A program made the position numbers and the translations under genes. A stretch of 10,052 nt of DNA from Phoronis ovalis (taxonomy: Eukaryota; Phoronida; Phoronidae): the NCBI GenBank assembly GCA_028565635.1, contig JAOXYB010068612.1, forward strand, positions 1-10,052, given 5' to 3'. The notes beneath the pieces were generated by a model that saw only the letters and a list, made by a program, of their open reading frames with translations, was not told where the DNA came from and did no database searches. Each line of letters opens with the position of its first letter. Position 1 is the first letter of the stretch. This document shows, piece by piece, positions 1 through 9,101 of this stretch.

Positions 1-1235
1 TTAAAAAATTATGTATTAAAACATATTAATGAAATTGCATACAAGTGGATGGGGAATCTTATGGTGTACTTATGCCATAGGGATAGTACAAGTATGTCAG
101 AGCCAGTGCATGATATCTTTTAATCAATTGACATTCTAACATAGTCAGCAGCTAAAAACTATTATATTTGAATTTTGATTTAATAGTAAGTTTGAACAAT
201 GTTACTCTTATATGTTATAAATAGAATACAATCTACAGAATATGTTAAGTATTACATAACTTTTCTGTTACATTCCACATTAACATTATAATTATACTGA
301 TTAAAGCCAGAATGCAAGATAATTCTCAAATAGCAACTGTTGTGTAATTTTGACATTTCAGTAAACTGTAGCTCCATCAGTTTATTTTTGTTATATGTGT
401 ATGTATATTATTAGCATTAAGGAATAAACACTCAAGTTTATATCTTGTTTCCTGTAACATCAAAGCCAGTACTAAGACAATTATAATTAAGACTAATGAA
501 GACTGTAAGCCATTAAAGACAACTTCTAATTGGAAGAATTTGACCACAGGGATCTTGCAGGAACTAAAAGCTTGCTTTCAACAGAATTATGTCTGAAGAT
601 GATTTAATTCTGTGAACAGTTACCCATAGGTAGATGTTTCCTATTAAATAAGGTCTTGAAATCATCTTCAAACCCCTTTTAATGAACATCTTTTTCAATA
701 CAGATGTAAGTTAGGATCAAAGTAGTCTAGGCTATAAAGAACTTTTTTTTCCTAATTACTTAGTATGTCTCATCAAAATTGGATATTATGTGGCTTTTTT
801 TAATTACTGGTATAAAACTAGATTTTTACATCATCAGAATTTTGCATATATAGACATATATACCCATGCATAAATTAGTGTCAAATGCTTAAGAATAGAA
901 CCAGATACTTTCAGATTTCTTAGAAAATTAAATGTATGACTGGTTCCCCATACTTCAAATTATCAGATAAAGTTATGGCCATTAGCCCATTTCTGTCAGC
1001 CAGCTATGATTGCTTTACATGCTATAGCTTTTTGCTTTCCACAAATGCAAAGCATTTCTATAGATATTAATATTTTAGTTTTACAAAAGTTAGTTTATGA
1101 CAAGGAGTTCCAGGTTGAACCGGCAGTGTTTGTCATAGGACAACTGCCTGTACATTACCAACAAAAAATCTAAAATTTAAACATAATGGTGATGGGATCA
1201 CAAAGCATTTGGAAGACATCATGGTTTCTCATTAC
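1..1235. other. AT-rich non-coding stretch, probably intron
   Basis: I see no gene here. Stop codons are frequent in all frames and no stretch reads as a known protein domain on either strand. The sequence is unique-looking AT-rich DNA with short T runs (for example near 745-752 and 796-801). If the Musashi gene continues to lower coordinates, this is part of the intron downstream of its RRM2 exon. That is inference, because the next exon is not in the window. The lower end of the coding-like block at 1236-1590 marks the boundary used here. Confidence 0.5.
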
Positions 1236-1590
1236 CTGTCTTGCATTTGCAAGGTGTCCATTAAAACTACATCATGATAATAGCAAGTTCAGATAGTACT
1301 TGGATACTGACCAGACCATCTTTAAGACAGCTTGACAGCATTTTTATTGTTATAGCAGGTGATTTTGATAATGGTAGTGCTTGAAATAATTTTTTGCATA
1401 AACGTTTATTTTCTGATATCTTTGAGTTCTCAGGATCCATATATGCAGGTGCCAGTACACTCGAAAATGTTCCAAATCTATTAAAATATTCGAAATTAAC
1501 ATATCCCTTGAATAGCTCACTTGTCATAAGAGGCGTTTCAAGTGGGTTTATCTCAATGTGAAAGGGAGTAGTCAATCTAATGTCAAGCCC
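1236..1590 (-). pseudogene. Unidentified coding-like block, possible frame-broken exon
   Basis: The minus strand is open from just after a TAA at 1639-1641 down to a TAG at 1267-1269, about 123 codons, by far the longest open frame in the window. At this base composition I estimate about 0.1 such frames by chance. The peptide has a protein-like mix: it passes through PLETPLMTSELFKGYVNFEY, then FGTFSSVLAPAYMDPEN, and ends SCLKDGLVSIQVLSEL. I do not recognise the family. A possible acceptor (TTGCCAG) ends at 1591, with a poor pyrimidine tract. A consensus-like donor (CAG followed by GTAATG) follows 1236. Between the in-frame TAG and that donor, another frame is open and also reads plausibly (DVVLMDTLQMQD). 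This fits a one-base deletion or two-base insertion near 1275-1285. The block could be a decayed exon or gene copy, an exon of another gene with a sequencing error, or a chance open frame. It lies on the same strand as the Musashi exon but does not resemble Musashi. Confidence 0.38.
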
Positions 1591-3477
1591 CTGGCAAGTT
1601 ATGTGTTTTACTTTTAATTCAATTCCATTGTGGTTTGATTAAAAATCAAGATTTTGTTTTTTTTAATTTCACAAGCAAGAAGCATTTAACCAGTAGCATT
1701 TCTGGTATCTTTTCACAATTTGTTTTCAGTTTATTTAGACTACACATCTCTTATCAGAGAAATTTCCAATTTACAGAAGCTAACAGCAGAAATGTCAACT
1801 TCTTGTTTAATAACATTAGGTCACCATACAAATACAGTAGGTTTTAGAAAATAGATCAGCTTTTGCATTTCCCACCAAAACATCATCAGGATTTGTTGTC
1901 TATAAAAATTCTGGTCTCGCAGAGTTTTTGTAGTTACAAAAGGAATTTCTTCCAATGCCTAAAGACTACCAATCATGTCTTCTAAATTTAATTATAAAAA
2001 GAAAACAGAAGACAGCTTGCAATTCTATTATCCCTGTTCTATAGTGTAGGAGTTTATTTTTCTGAAATGATTGTAAACCTGTAAAGTGGAGCATAGAGTA
2101 AAGCTGGGCAGCAGTCTTGTAACTCACCTCTGTGATTGTGTGTCTGTTTGTCATATATCATCTGACCATCTTCCACCTACAAAGACAATAGTGAAACTTT
2201 ACATTTATACAAAAACCACTGACTTGCTAGTGGACCTGTTACCGTGAAGGAGACAGTATCTGTGATCAGAACAAAGCAAATGCTACAACCACAGAGTACT
2301 TAGTAATTTTCATTATGACAATCTCACCAAGTTCTTTGCTCCTTTTCACACAAGTCGAAAACTACTTCTGTACCTATTTTTTTCTTGCTTCACTTCATAA
2401 ACACTTGAAATAGCCTTCATTCATAAATTATGACAGTTTATAAAAAAGAAACACTTTTTATTTAATAATTCATTCACAAAGCAATAAATTACTCTCCTAT
2501 TCTTATTCATTTTTTTTACAAGTAGCTTTTGACCTATTAGCCATTTCTCATTGCTCTTGCATTACAGGTAACCAAGTACAACAAACATCCAGGATTTAGA
2601 AAAATCGCATTGCTGCCTTTACCAACAGGCAAGGAGAGGATAAGTAATTGATGCTATTAATGTGAACAGGGTAAGGATAAAACCAGTGACATCAGAATCA
2701 CTATCTTGTGCAACAATTGAGGTACTGAACTGAAATTTGGTTCTTTAGTAACATGAAGAACTTGAGTTGTTTCTGTGACTGTAGCAAGTAAGGTACCTGC
2801 CATCCCAGAAGACCAACTGTATTATCAACAAAGCTATTTAACTAGCACATAGCATATAATCAAACTATTACAGCTATGAGAGAGAGAGAGACACAATGTG
2901 GCATTAGAGAATATTAAGCCAGACACCATAATCTGAATATTTTTGCATTATTAGGAATAAAGTATGGGTCAAGTGGACATCAGCTTTAATAATCAATGCC
3001 ATGGATTAGAAAGAATGACCATAGATGAATCATTGCTGAAGTGGTTTGTACAGTTTGCTGTGCCCTATTAAGTGATTTGGAAAAACATCTACAGACTGCA
3101 ATAATTATTGTTAGTGTCTTATCTAAATTTACAGCAACATACAGATCCATCACTAGCTTATACTGCAGAGCAATCTTAGGAACTACCAAAGTATCATATT
3201 TTTCATTTAACACTTAAATTAGTGGAGTTTAAATCATCAAGACAGTATTGATGTTGAACAGGTCTGTGTTCTACAGATAATTTAAGCAATCAAAGAAGCA
3301 ATAAGCAAGGCTGACAGACATCAAACTTGAGGATAATTCAAACCAGCATTTCACAAGCACACTCCATAGGGGTCAAATTTCCGGAACTGTCGTCAAAATA
3401 GAGTCACCTCTCTTGAATAATTGTATACTTTAATTTTAACTACGGCAGTTCAATTCAGTTCTCAAACATGGAATAAA
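1591..3477. other. AT-rich non-coding stretch, probably intron
   Basis: No gene was recognised. Short open frames exist on both strands (about 60-75 codons, for example 1966-2154 and 2986-3213 minus, 1635-1847 plus). Their translations have no recognisable motif, and their lengths are expected by chance in AT-rich DNA. The only local structure seen is the (GA)7 run at 2878-2891. The stretch is most simply part of the large intron downstream of the Musashi exon. Confidence 0.5.
2878..2891. repeat. (GA)7 dinucleotide run
   Basis: Seven uninterrupted GA units, followed by CACA. This is a short simple-sequence repeat with no sign of function, possibly length-variable between individuals. Confidence 0.85.
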
Positions 3478-3537
3478 GTTCTAACAAGCTCCAACGAATT
3501 CTAACAAGTTCTAATGAGTTCTAACAAATTCAACTCA
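3478..3537. repeat. Degenerate 10-base tandem repeat
   Basis: Six consecutive decamers follow the consensus GTTCTAACAA. They are GTTCTAACAA, GCTCCAACGA, ATTCTAACAA, GTTCTAATGA, GTTCTAACAA and ATTCAACTCA. Five match at 7 to 10 of 10 positions and the sixth is weak (5 of 10). Related pieces lie outside the array. GTTCTAATGA recurs exactly at 3753-3762. The 16 bases at 3811-3826 match units 5-6 (3518-3533) at 13 positions. This looks like a decayed minisatellite; no protein reading is suggested because the period is not a multiple of three. Confidence 0.75.
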
Positions 3538-5288
3538 ACTAACAACATCAAGTCAGGTATCTATTAATACAATGTTAAGCTAATAAAATGCATGAAATTA
3601 TTAAATTAAACTTTCTTGTACATGTACGCTTTGCTTTGATAGGATATTGCAATACATGTTCCAACAAATTTCTAATTAATTATTTGCTATATTACCACGG
3701 GGTATGTCATTTGTTCAGGTTTGATTTTTCAGAACAAATAGGAAATTCCAGTGTTCTAATGAATTGACCTTAAATAAGGAAGTTTTTAAGTTATTAAGTT
3801 GCTAACTGAGATCCTAACAAATTCACAAGATGTGACTGTCACTCTGTCTAAACGATATGGTGCCAGCTGGAAAGCAGTCAATATGGCCTCATACTATCCT
3901 TCTGAATATGGAAATGAAAAGTGCATGTCTAACCAACTGACAACCCAACTTTGTAATATAGTTAAACCTGAAATAAACACATTCTAAAACATTGGAAATG
4001 CAGCTTTCTCAGTATCTGTTACAAAGATTATATATTTCATTACTTTTCATGTGTTTTCTTGCTAAATGTCTGCAGTTTTGTGATGACACCTGCATGAACC
4101 TGTGTGGGAGTTGTAAATGTATGTTGTATGTTACACATCACAACTTGTGGATTGACTTCATTTTTAAAACCACAAAAAAATTAAATTATTACACAATCTC
4201 CAAGGACTATTAACAGATTCTGACATTATAGAACATAAGTGAAAGTGATCAGATTGTTCAGACAAGAATCATTTTGTACTCTCTTTCCTCAAATCTGAAT
4301 TGCTTGGATAATTTCACATATCCCAAGGTCTAAGGATAAGTATACTTATAAATATTAATGCGCTAGTTGTTCACATTCAAAATGTTTAAAGACAAAAATA
4401 TAAGCACATGACCAAAAAGAGCTTACTTTACAGAGGCCATTCACAGTATATGAAAATTATAAACAGACTGTTCCTAAATTGGATTTACTGACAAGCTTTC
4501 GTGCCTAACTTATGTAACTATATTTAAATATAGATATCTATCTCTTAATAGGGGAGATTATCGAAGTCCCCAAAACCTAGTATACTTTTTCAGAAAAGTG
4601 AACACGTTCTTGTTCAATAAAATGTCAAACCTTCCTCACAGTTTAACATATTGAAATGTAAATTTTAGAAAATCGTAAAAATCAATGAAATCTTTTTGCT
4701 ATCTACTAGAAAATAACAGCAAGATGTGAGTACAGCAGACATCATTATAAAACAGCTACACACTTCTTTAAATGGGAATCAATCAGCAGATATTGGAAAC
4801 AGACTTTTCAAACTTACAACAATGAACAGGAGCTGACAGGATTCATTAGTCACACTGAATTAAATTAAGTGGAAGATATCAAACTCTGGAAACATGTCTG
4901 CTGAAAAAATATTCTGCCATTGTATCACCATGCAATGAAGCATTGTCCTGTTTTAATTTCATGGTTTTTATGTTTTGCCTTATTCTGGGCAGTGAATTTG
5001 TTAGCAAAAGTTTATTATTAATCTAGTAATCATGCAGCTCGAAGGTACAGCTTAATGTATTACTATATATGCCAGCCAAGACGGTTGCACAACTGCATGC
5101 CCACGGTATACAGAATCTAAACGAGTCCAAAACTGATACGTGGAAGTTTATTGAGTTTAGAAGTTTACACAACTTTTACTACTGTGGCTGTAGGGTTTGA
5201 CATTTACATTTTGCACTGCAAAATGAATAAAGAAATGATATACTGAATTGTTTTTTTATCCAAAGGTAAGGAATTCAAAAGGTCATCG

Positions 5289-5339
5289 GACATCTTTCAT
5301 AATGATACACTGCCTCAAGACCATATGGTCTAAGATGTC
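5289..5339. repeat. Nested inverted repeat with inner palindrome
   Basis: An outer pair GACATCTT (5289-5296) and AAGATGTC (5332-5339) encloses a perfect 14-base palindrome, AGACCATATGGTCT (5318-5331), which abuts the right outer arm. It is followed at once by three GTCT-like units (5337-5348). Either part alone could arise by chance. The combination might be a remnant of a small mobile element or simply a hairpin-prone site. No target duplication or terminal repeat was identified. Confidence 0.35.
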
Positions 5340-5594
5340 TGTCTGTCTATTATGAACAAATTGAAGAAGAAACCCAGTCTACACTAATAAGAAAATGTCA
5401 CAAGTCTAGCTACAAGGATAAATATATTGTTATATGCTGCTCAATGCATATTGTAGGAGCAAAGACCTTTGGTGAACACTTAACTCTGTAAAAAAGCAGA
5501 CACTTGACTCGTGTAACACATGTTTATTTCGCACTTTGTAATACAAAAACCATTCAATTGATGTTTTTGGAATATACTGGTACACAGTATAATG

Positions 5595-5630
5595 TGTGAT
5601 TTTAACTTGATTTGAACTCGTTTAATCACA
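5595..5630. repeat. 7-base inverted repeat just inside the intron
   Basis: TGTGATT at 5595-5601 and AATCACA at 5624-5630 can pair around a 22-base loop. In transcript orientation the structure starts about 18 bases after the donor splice site of the Musashi exon. A hairpin so close to a donor could affect its use, but arms this short are common by chance. Confidence 0.35.
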
Positions 5631-5640
5631 TTTCAAAATA

Positions 5641-5648
5641 AAATTTAC
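5641..5648 (-). other. 5' splice site (donor) of the Musashi exon
   Basis: In minus-strand orientation the exon ends GGAAAG and the intron begins GTAAATTT, a good match to the AG/GTAAGT donor consensus. The cut falls exactly between codons (phase 0), after the Gly-Lys that closes alpha 1 of the RRM. As I recall them, Musashi proteins continue here with a Val that starts the next segment. Confidence 0.85.
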
Positions 5649-5741
5649 CTTTCCGTACTGCTCAAAGTACTTCTTAACATCTTCAAAAGTTGAACTTGAC
5701 GATACGCCTCCGACGAAAACTTTCTTTGTCTTTGTGAGCAC
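5649..5741 (-). CDS. Musashi-family RNA-binding protein, internal exon (RRM2, first half)
   Basis: This exon of 31 codons encodes part of an RNA-recognition motif of a Musashi-type protein. Musashi proteins bind UAG-containing RNA sites, usually in 3' untranslated regions, to control translation in neural and other stem or progenitor cells. The peptide starts [13 protein letters not shown], where VFVGGV is the RNP-2 strand with its RNA-stacking Phe. A serine-rich loop (SSSS) follows, then [14 protein letters not shown], which is helix alpha 1. The T-(R/K)-T-K-K-(I/V)-F-(V/I)-G-G lead-in and E-D-(V/M)-K-x-Y-F-E are characteristic of Musashi RRM2 rather than RRM1. From memory about 20 of 31 residues match human MSI1. 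Both splice junctions are phase 0 with GT and AG ends. The reading frame is open throughout, so the exon looks functional. The RNP-1 half of RRM2 and all of RRM1 lie outside the window. An hnRNP A/B protein is the main alternative (it shares FEQYGK), but its lead-in and loop differ. Confidence 0.9.
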
Positions 5742-5780
5742 CTACAACAATGAGCACACCATTATCATCATTTAAGTACC
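5742..5780 (-). other. 3' splice site (acceptor) of the Musashi exon
   Basis: In minus-strand orientation the intron ends TTGTTGTAG immediately before the first codon (GTG). The pyrimidine tract is short and interrupted. CTCAT about a dozen bases upstream of the AG, or the ACTTAAA farther up, could serve as branch site. The AG position gives an open phase-0 exon whose first residue aligns with the Met of MVTRTKK in vertebrate Musashi proteins. Confidence 0.75.
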
Positions 5781-8065
5781 AGACTCTGCACAAAGTCTGG
5801 GCCACAAGAAACAAGCATGCAAAAAAGCCTTCATTTTAATATCAGTGCATGCACTTTTCTTTGTATCCCACAAACTACTTGCATACACTGGGTGAATGAT
5901 GCAGCAGCAAAATTGAGCCCAATGAATCCCATAATGTACCAGTTTTGTTTATTGCAACCAGGATTTTTGTAAATAAGTGAATTTGGCCTAGTGAAGTTAA
6001 GAGCATCTTAACAGGTTCATGTAACACTTGTCAGACAACCCCCCCCCCCCCGAAAGTGTTCAGAAAACCATCATTTGGGCATCATTTTAGTAAAGCTCAA
6101 ATAAAAATAAATCGCAACACCACAGTCACAGAAAGCATTCAATATTTTACCACCAATTTTAAGTTGTTAAAAGAACAAATTTTAAAGATCTTTAGAAACC
6201 TGTTTCTATTAAAAACTGAACATTGTCAAGCTACACATTCCACCATCACTATTGGCTACTGCTATATTTGAAAACTTTCCCTATAATACATTATATACAA
6301 TGTCAATGTAGAAATTGCATGCAACATCACAAACCAGTTGAACTCCAATTAAAACCATAATAACAGTATGGAAAGTAATAATAAAGATCTAAATATTAAC
6401 AACCACTAATAAATCACTAGATTTTTGTTGTGCGACAACCAGTACTTCTATGTAAATTGTTTTATGCTTATGAAAACAAGATGTGGGGCAACAGAGATTT
6501 TATGATACACAAGCTGTGCTAACTTTGCTCTAAGACATGAGAAGTATAGTCAACCAGCACAAACTTACAATACAGAAATGTAGAGTACAAAACTCAAAGG
6601 TGCATTCAACCCTTGCTGTGTAAATGTTTATTTTTCTCCTTATTATATCCTTAAATTTTGCTTTCTCAGAAACAAATGGATTATTAATATCCGTTTGTTT
6701 TTTAATTGACGCAAGCACAATAAAATAATAATTGCAGAAAATTAATGGGTATTTGTTTATAGTGAACAATGTTCTCTGAGAAATAAAGAGTTACTGAAAG
6801 TTTTGCATTAACCTCCTGAAATAGGGGTATTTAACCAACCCAGCTTTAATCTTATAACATACCTTATGTTTCAAAGTTAGCTCTGCTTATGCTCCAAAGG
6901 TGACTGAAGGCAATGGCTTGTGTTTGGATGGGCACTGTGTATACAACTTATAAACTGGGATTGGCTGTCTGACAATACTTAAACATATTAGAAACCAAAA
7001 CATACAGGCAACAGAATAATCTATAACTGTAATATTATATTTATTCTTAAAATTTTAATCCATTCAAAACCACACCCGTTTAAAATTAAACCATACAAGG
7101 CTTAAAAAGATCTTCCCTTGTGCAAGACACAACCACTGGAGATAGACATTAATTCCCACTCATATGTTGCAAGTATATCCTTTTCATGTCATTACTCCCC
7201 AATTAAACAGGAACTAGACAGTACAAGTTCAGCTAATTATAGATTTGCATAATTGCAGTTTTTGTATCTAAGCTTGGCTAACTGTTGCAACAAAATATAA
7301 GTCACATATTGCCAGTCTGCTGATTATACGATTTCATACATTGTGGAAATATCAGTCATTATTACAATACCACACACTATTATTACCAGCTATTGTTATT
7401 ATTATTAGACCACAAACCATCCCCTTTCTTTGTTAACATGAAAGTATAGTTAATAAGATCAAGAATAGGGGCAAATATGGAAGTAGCAACAATTTGATAG
7501 TTTATATTGTAACATGTACTTAACATACTACAGTGATAAACAAACTATCATACCAAAGGATCAGGGTAACTACAATACTTCAATATATACTCAATATTGA
7601 TTTTTCCCAAGTTATCTGGAGGCTATCCCAATTTAGTTTCATTGTTTCTAAGATTTATTTGTGGCTACATAACTATGCATATATGTAGTTCACACCTATC
7701 CATGAACTTGCAGCAGGAGTTGGAGATCTCAGGTGTGAGATAGTGTGACCATCTGTAGTCTGACAGGTGCTTCATTATATCAAACTACTTGATAACCTAA
7801 CTCCAGTCAGTATGATGCCCAATCAACAATAAATCTAGTGCATAATATATACAGGTATAAAATACTTAGTATGATTTCAGACATGCAAATCCAAACCATG
7901 TGCAATATGTTGTATGCGAATTAGGGAAGTCTATTCACAAAATGTGCTAAATTAAATTGTCTGGACAAAATACTTGACATAATGACACAGTTATTACAGA
8001 ATACAGACCATTAATCAGTTTAATGGGCCCCAAAGCAGGTATAATGCTGTATTATAAATTACCAT
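5781..8065. other. AT-rich non-coding stretch, probably intron
   Basis: No gene was recognised. I looked for an upstream Musashi exon (RRM1 or the linker ending before VLTKTKK) on the minus strand and saw none. Open frames at 6056-6271 (plus) and 6530-6769 (minus) have no recognisable motif. Local simple sequence includes the C13 run at 6039-6051 and (TTA)4 at 7396-7407. In gene direction this would be the intron upstream of the Musashi exon. Confidence 0.5.
6023..6060. repeat. C13 homopolymer inside a short inverted repeat
   Basis: Thirteen C bases (6039-6051) stand out in AT-rich surroundings. They are bracketed by AACACTT (6023-6029) and its exact reverse complement AAGTGTT (6054-6060). 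A second small dyad, TTGTCAGACAA, occupies 6028-6038. The poly-C run is certain; whether the flanking dyads mean anything is not. Such runs are prone to length change and to sequencing error. Confidence 0.7.
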
Positions 8066-8340
8066 TTTACAGCTTAGTGCAAAATGATGCATAGGGTTCA
8101 TGGGATCGAATCCACAGGAACAGGGAACGTCTCAAAAAAATACAGCTCATAGCATTATCCACCCTTAAAGTTAAATGTAACTTTAGAATATTCCCCTGAT
8201 GAACAGTTGTAGAACTGAGTCAATATAGGGTGGTTGTAATGGTATTTTATTTAACAATATATTTTTATACTGCTTTTATTGTACAGCACTGAGTTTTACT
8301 TGATATTGAAGCTATATAAATTATAATTACTATTACTATA
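8066..8340 (+). mobile_element. tRNA-derived SINE-like retroposon, degenerate
   Basis: The left part resembles a degraded tRNA-type polymerase III promoter. An A-box-like TAGTGCAAAATG is at 8075-8086 and a B box GATCGAATC, which fits GWTCRANNC exactly, is at 8104-8112 within GGGATCGAATCCACAGG. The A-to-B spacing is shorter than in a tRNA, so part of the head seems deleted. The right part, from TGTACAGCACTGAGT (8279-8293) to GAAGCTATATAAAT (8308-8321), followed by a TTATAATTACTATTACTA-type tail, closely resembles a 3' tail shared by many animal SINEs and their partner LINEs (TGTAAAGCGCTTTGAG ... GCTATATAAAT then ATT repeats). The middle holds a perfect hairpin, TAAAGTTA/TAACTTTA with a 4-base loop (8166-8185), between CCACCCT (8159-8165) and AGGGTGG (8227-8233). 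No clear target-site duplication was found. The start is approximate. A functional tRNA gene is excluded, since no cloverleaf can be drawn. Confidence 0.6.
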
Positions 8341-9084
8341 GGCAGAAAATACATAACAAGTTGACAAACAACTGTATGTGCCAAAACTAAAACTTTACTA
8401 TTTTTAATCCTTTCATTACATTCTGGATAGCACATACTACAGGGGAATTAATGTGTAAGCATACACAAGTTTTCCTATAAGATGTAAATAAACCTAGGAT
8501 CAAGCAATAAGTCAACTGAATGACAGTTTTAATACCAGTAAGATTTACAAATCATTTTTTCATAGCAACCGAACTCTTGGTTTAGAGAAAAACAGAAATA
8601 GTTAGCAAGAGTTGCATACAAATTGCAGCCATTTTTTGAGAAACAGCCAATCATCAATTCAAAATCGAGGACAGGCATACACACTGATAGGTTTATGACA
8701 TACATGTATACACAAAGCAATATAAGATTACTGTGATACCTTAAAGAATTTTATCATAACTGAAGTCATTTATTTCTAGAATAAACATCAGCAAAGCCTC
8801 CACCAGACACATTTAAATGAAGGAACGCTTAAAAATAAGCTTGATATAGGAGTCTAATCTGAACCTTATCAGATCTATTTTTGACAGAAAAGAGCTCATT
8901 GCTATGCCCTAAAGTTAGATAAACATCACCCATTATGGGTCCTTCTGATCCTGTTCATTTAGTACTGTTTTGTTAATGATGCAAACATTGCAAGGTAAAC
9001 CACTGCAGGTGTAATAAATGATCAAATAATTAGATATCTCAGTATGCAAAACCACAATAGCAACTCATGCAAACCGAACATCAT

Positions 9085-9101
9085 TATATATATATATATA
9101 T
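9085..9101. repeat. TA dinucleotide run
   Basis: Eight TA units plus a final T, uninterrupted. Simple-sequence repeat with no other visible role. Confidence 0.85.

Larger units (their letters stand above)
3548..5640. other. AT-rich non-coding stretch, probably intron
   Basis: No gene was confidently recognised. A plus-strand open frame from an ATG at 3998 to a stop at 4213 (71 codons) begins with a hydrophobic segment followed by a cluster of cysteines, but nothing else supports it. AT-rich perfect palindromes occur, such as CTATATTTAAATATAG at 4518-4533. At this composition I expect them by chance. Inverted repeats at 5289-5339 and 5595-5630 are listed separately. In gene direction this is the intron immediately downstream of the Musashi RRM2 exon. 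Confidence 0.5.

Noticed and set aside
1107-1122. GGTTGAACCGG resembling a B box on the minus strand
   Set aside because: The last conserved C of the B box is missing, there is no A box at a suitable distance, and there are no pairing arms.
2986-3213. 75-codon minus-strand open frame
   Set aside because: No motif, no splice context and a length expected by chance in AT-rich DNA. The same applies to the open frames at 1635-1847, 1966-2154, 6056-6271, 6530-6769, 8529-8720, 9171-9386 and 9624-9827.
3799-3987. 62-codon plus-strand open frame
   Set aside because: Its translation looks mildly protein-like (for example VTLSKRYGASWKAVNMASYY), but there is no recognised domain, no ATG at the start (it opens with TTG), and no convincing splice pair.
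4518-4533. 16-base perfect palindrome CTATATTTAAATATAG, next to TAGATATCTA
   Set aside because: With about 67% A+T I estimate roughly 0.4 perfect 16-base palindromes per 10 kb by chance. This one and TGTTATAATTATAACA at 9681-9696 are almost pure A/T, so no function is claimed.
7381-7407. (TTA)4 run as a second SINE or LINE tail
   Set aside because: Upstream sequence lacks the GCTATATAAAT tail block and any polymerase III boxes, so it is a plain short microsatellite.
8070-8118. Possible functional tRNA gene around the B box
   Set aside because: The A-to-B spacing is too short, and the acceptor and T stems do not pair. The sequence fits a degraded SINE head instead.
8196-8220. TGATGA followed by CTGA, resembling C and D boxes of a snoRNA
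   Set aside because: The boxes are only about a dozen bases apart, with no terminal stem and no room for a guide. They lie inside the SINE-like element.
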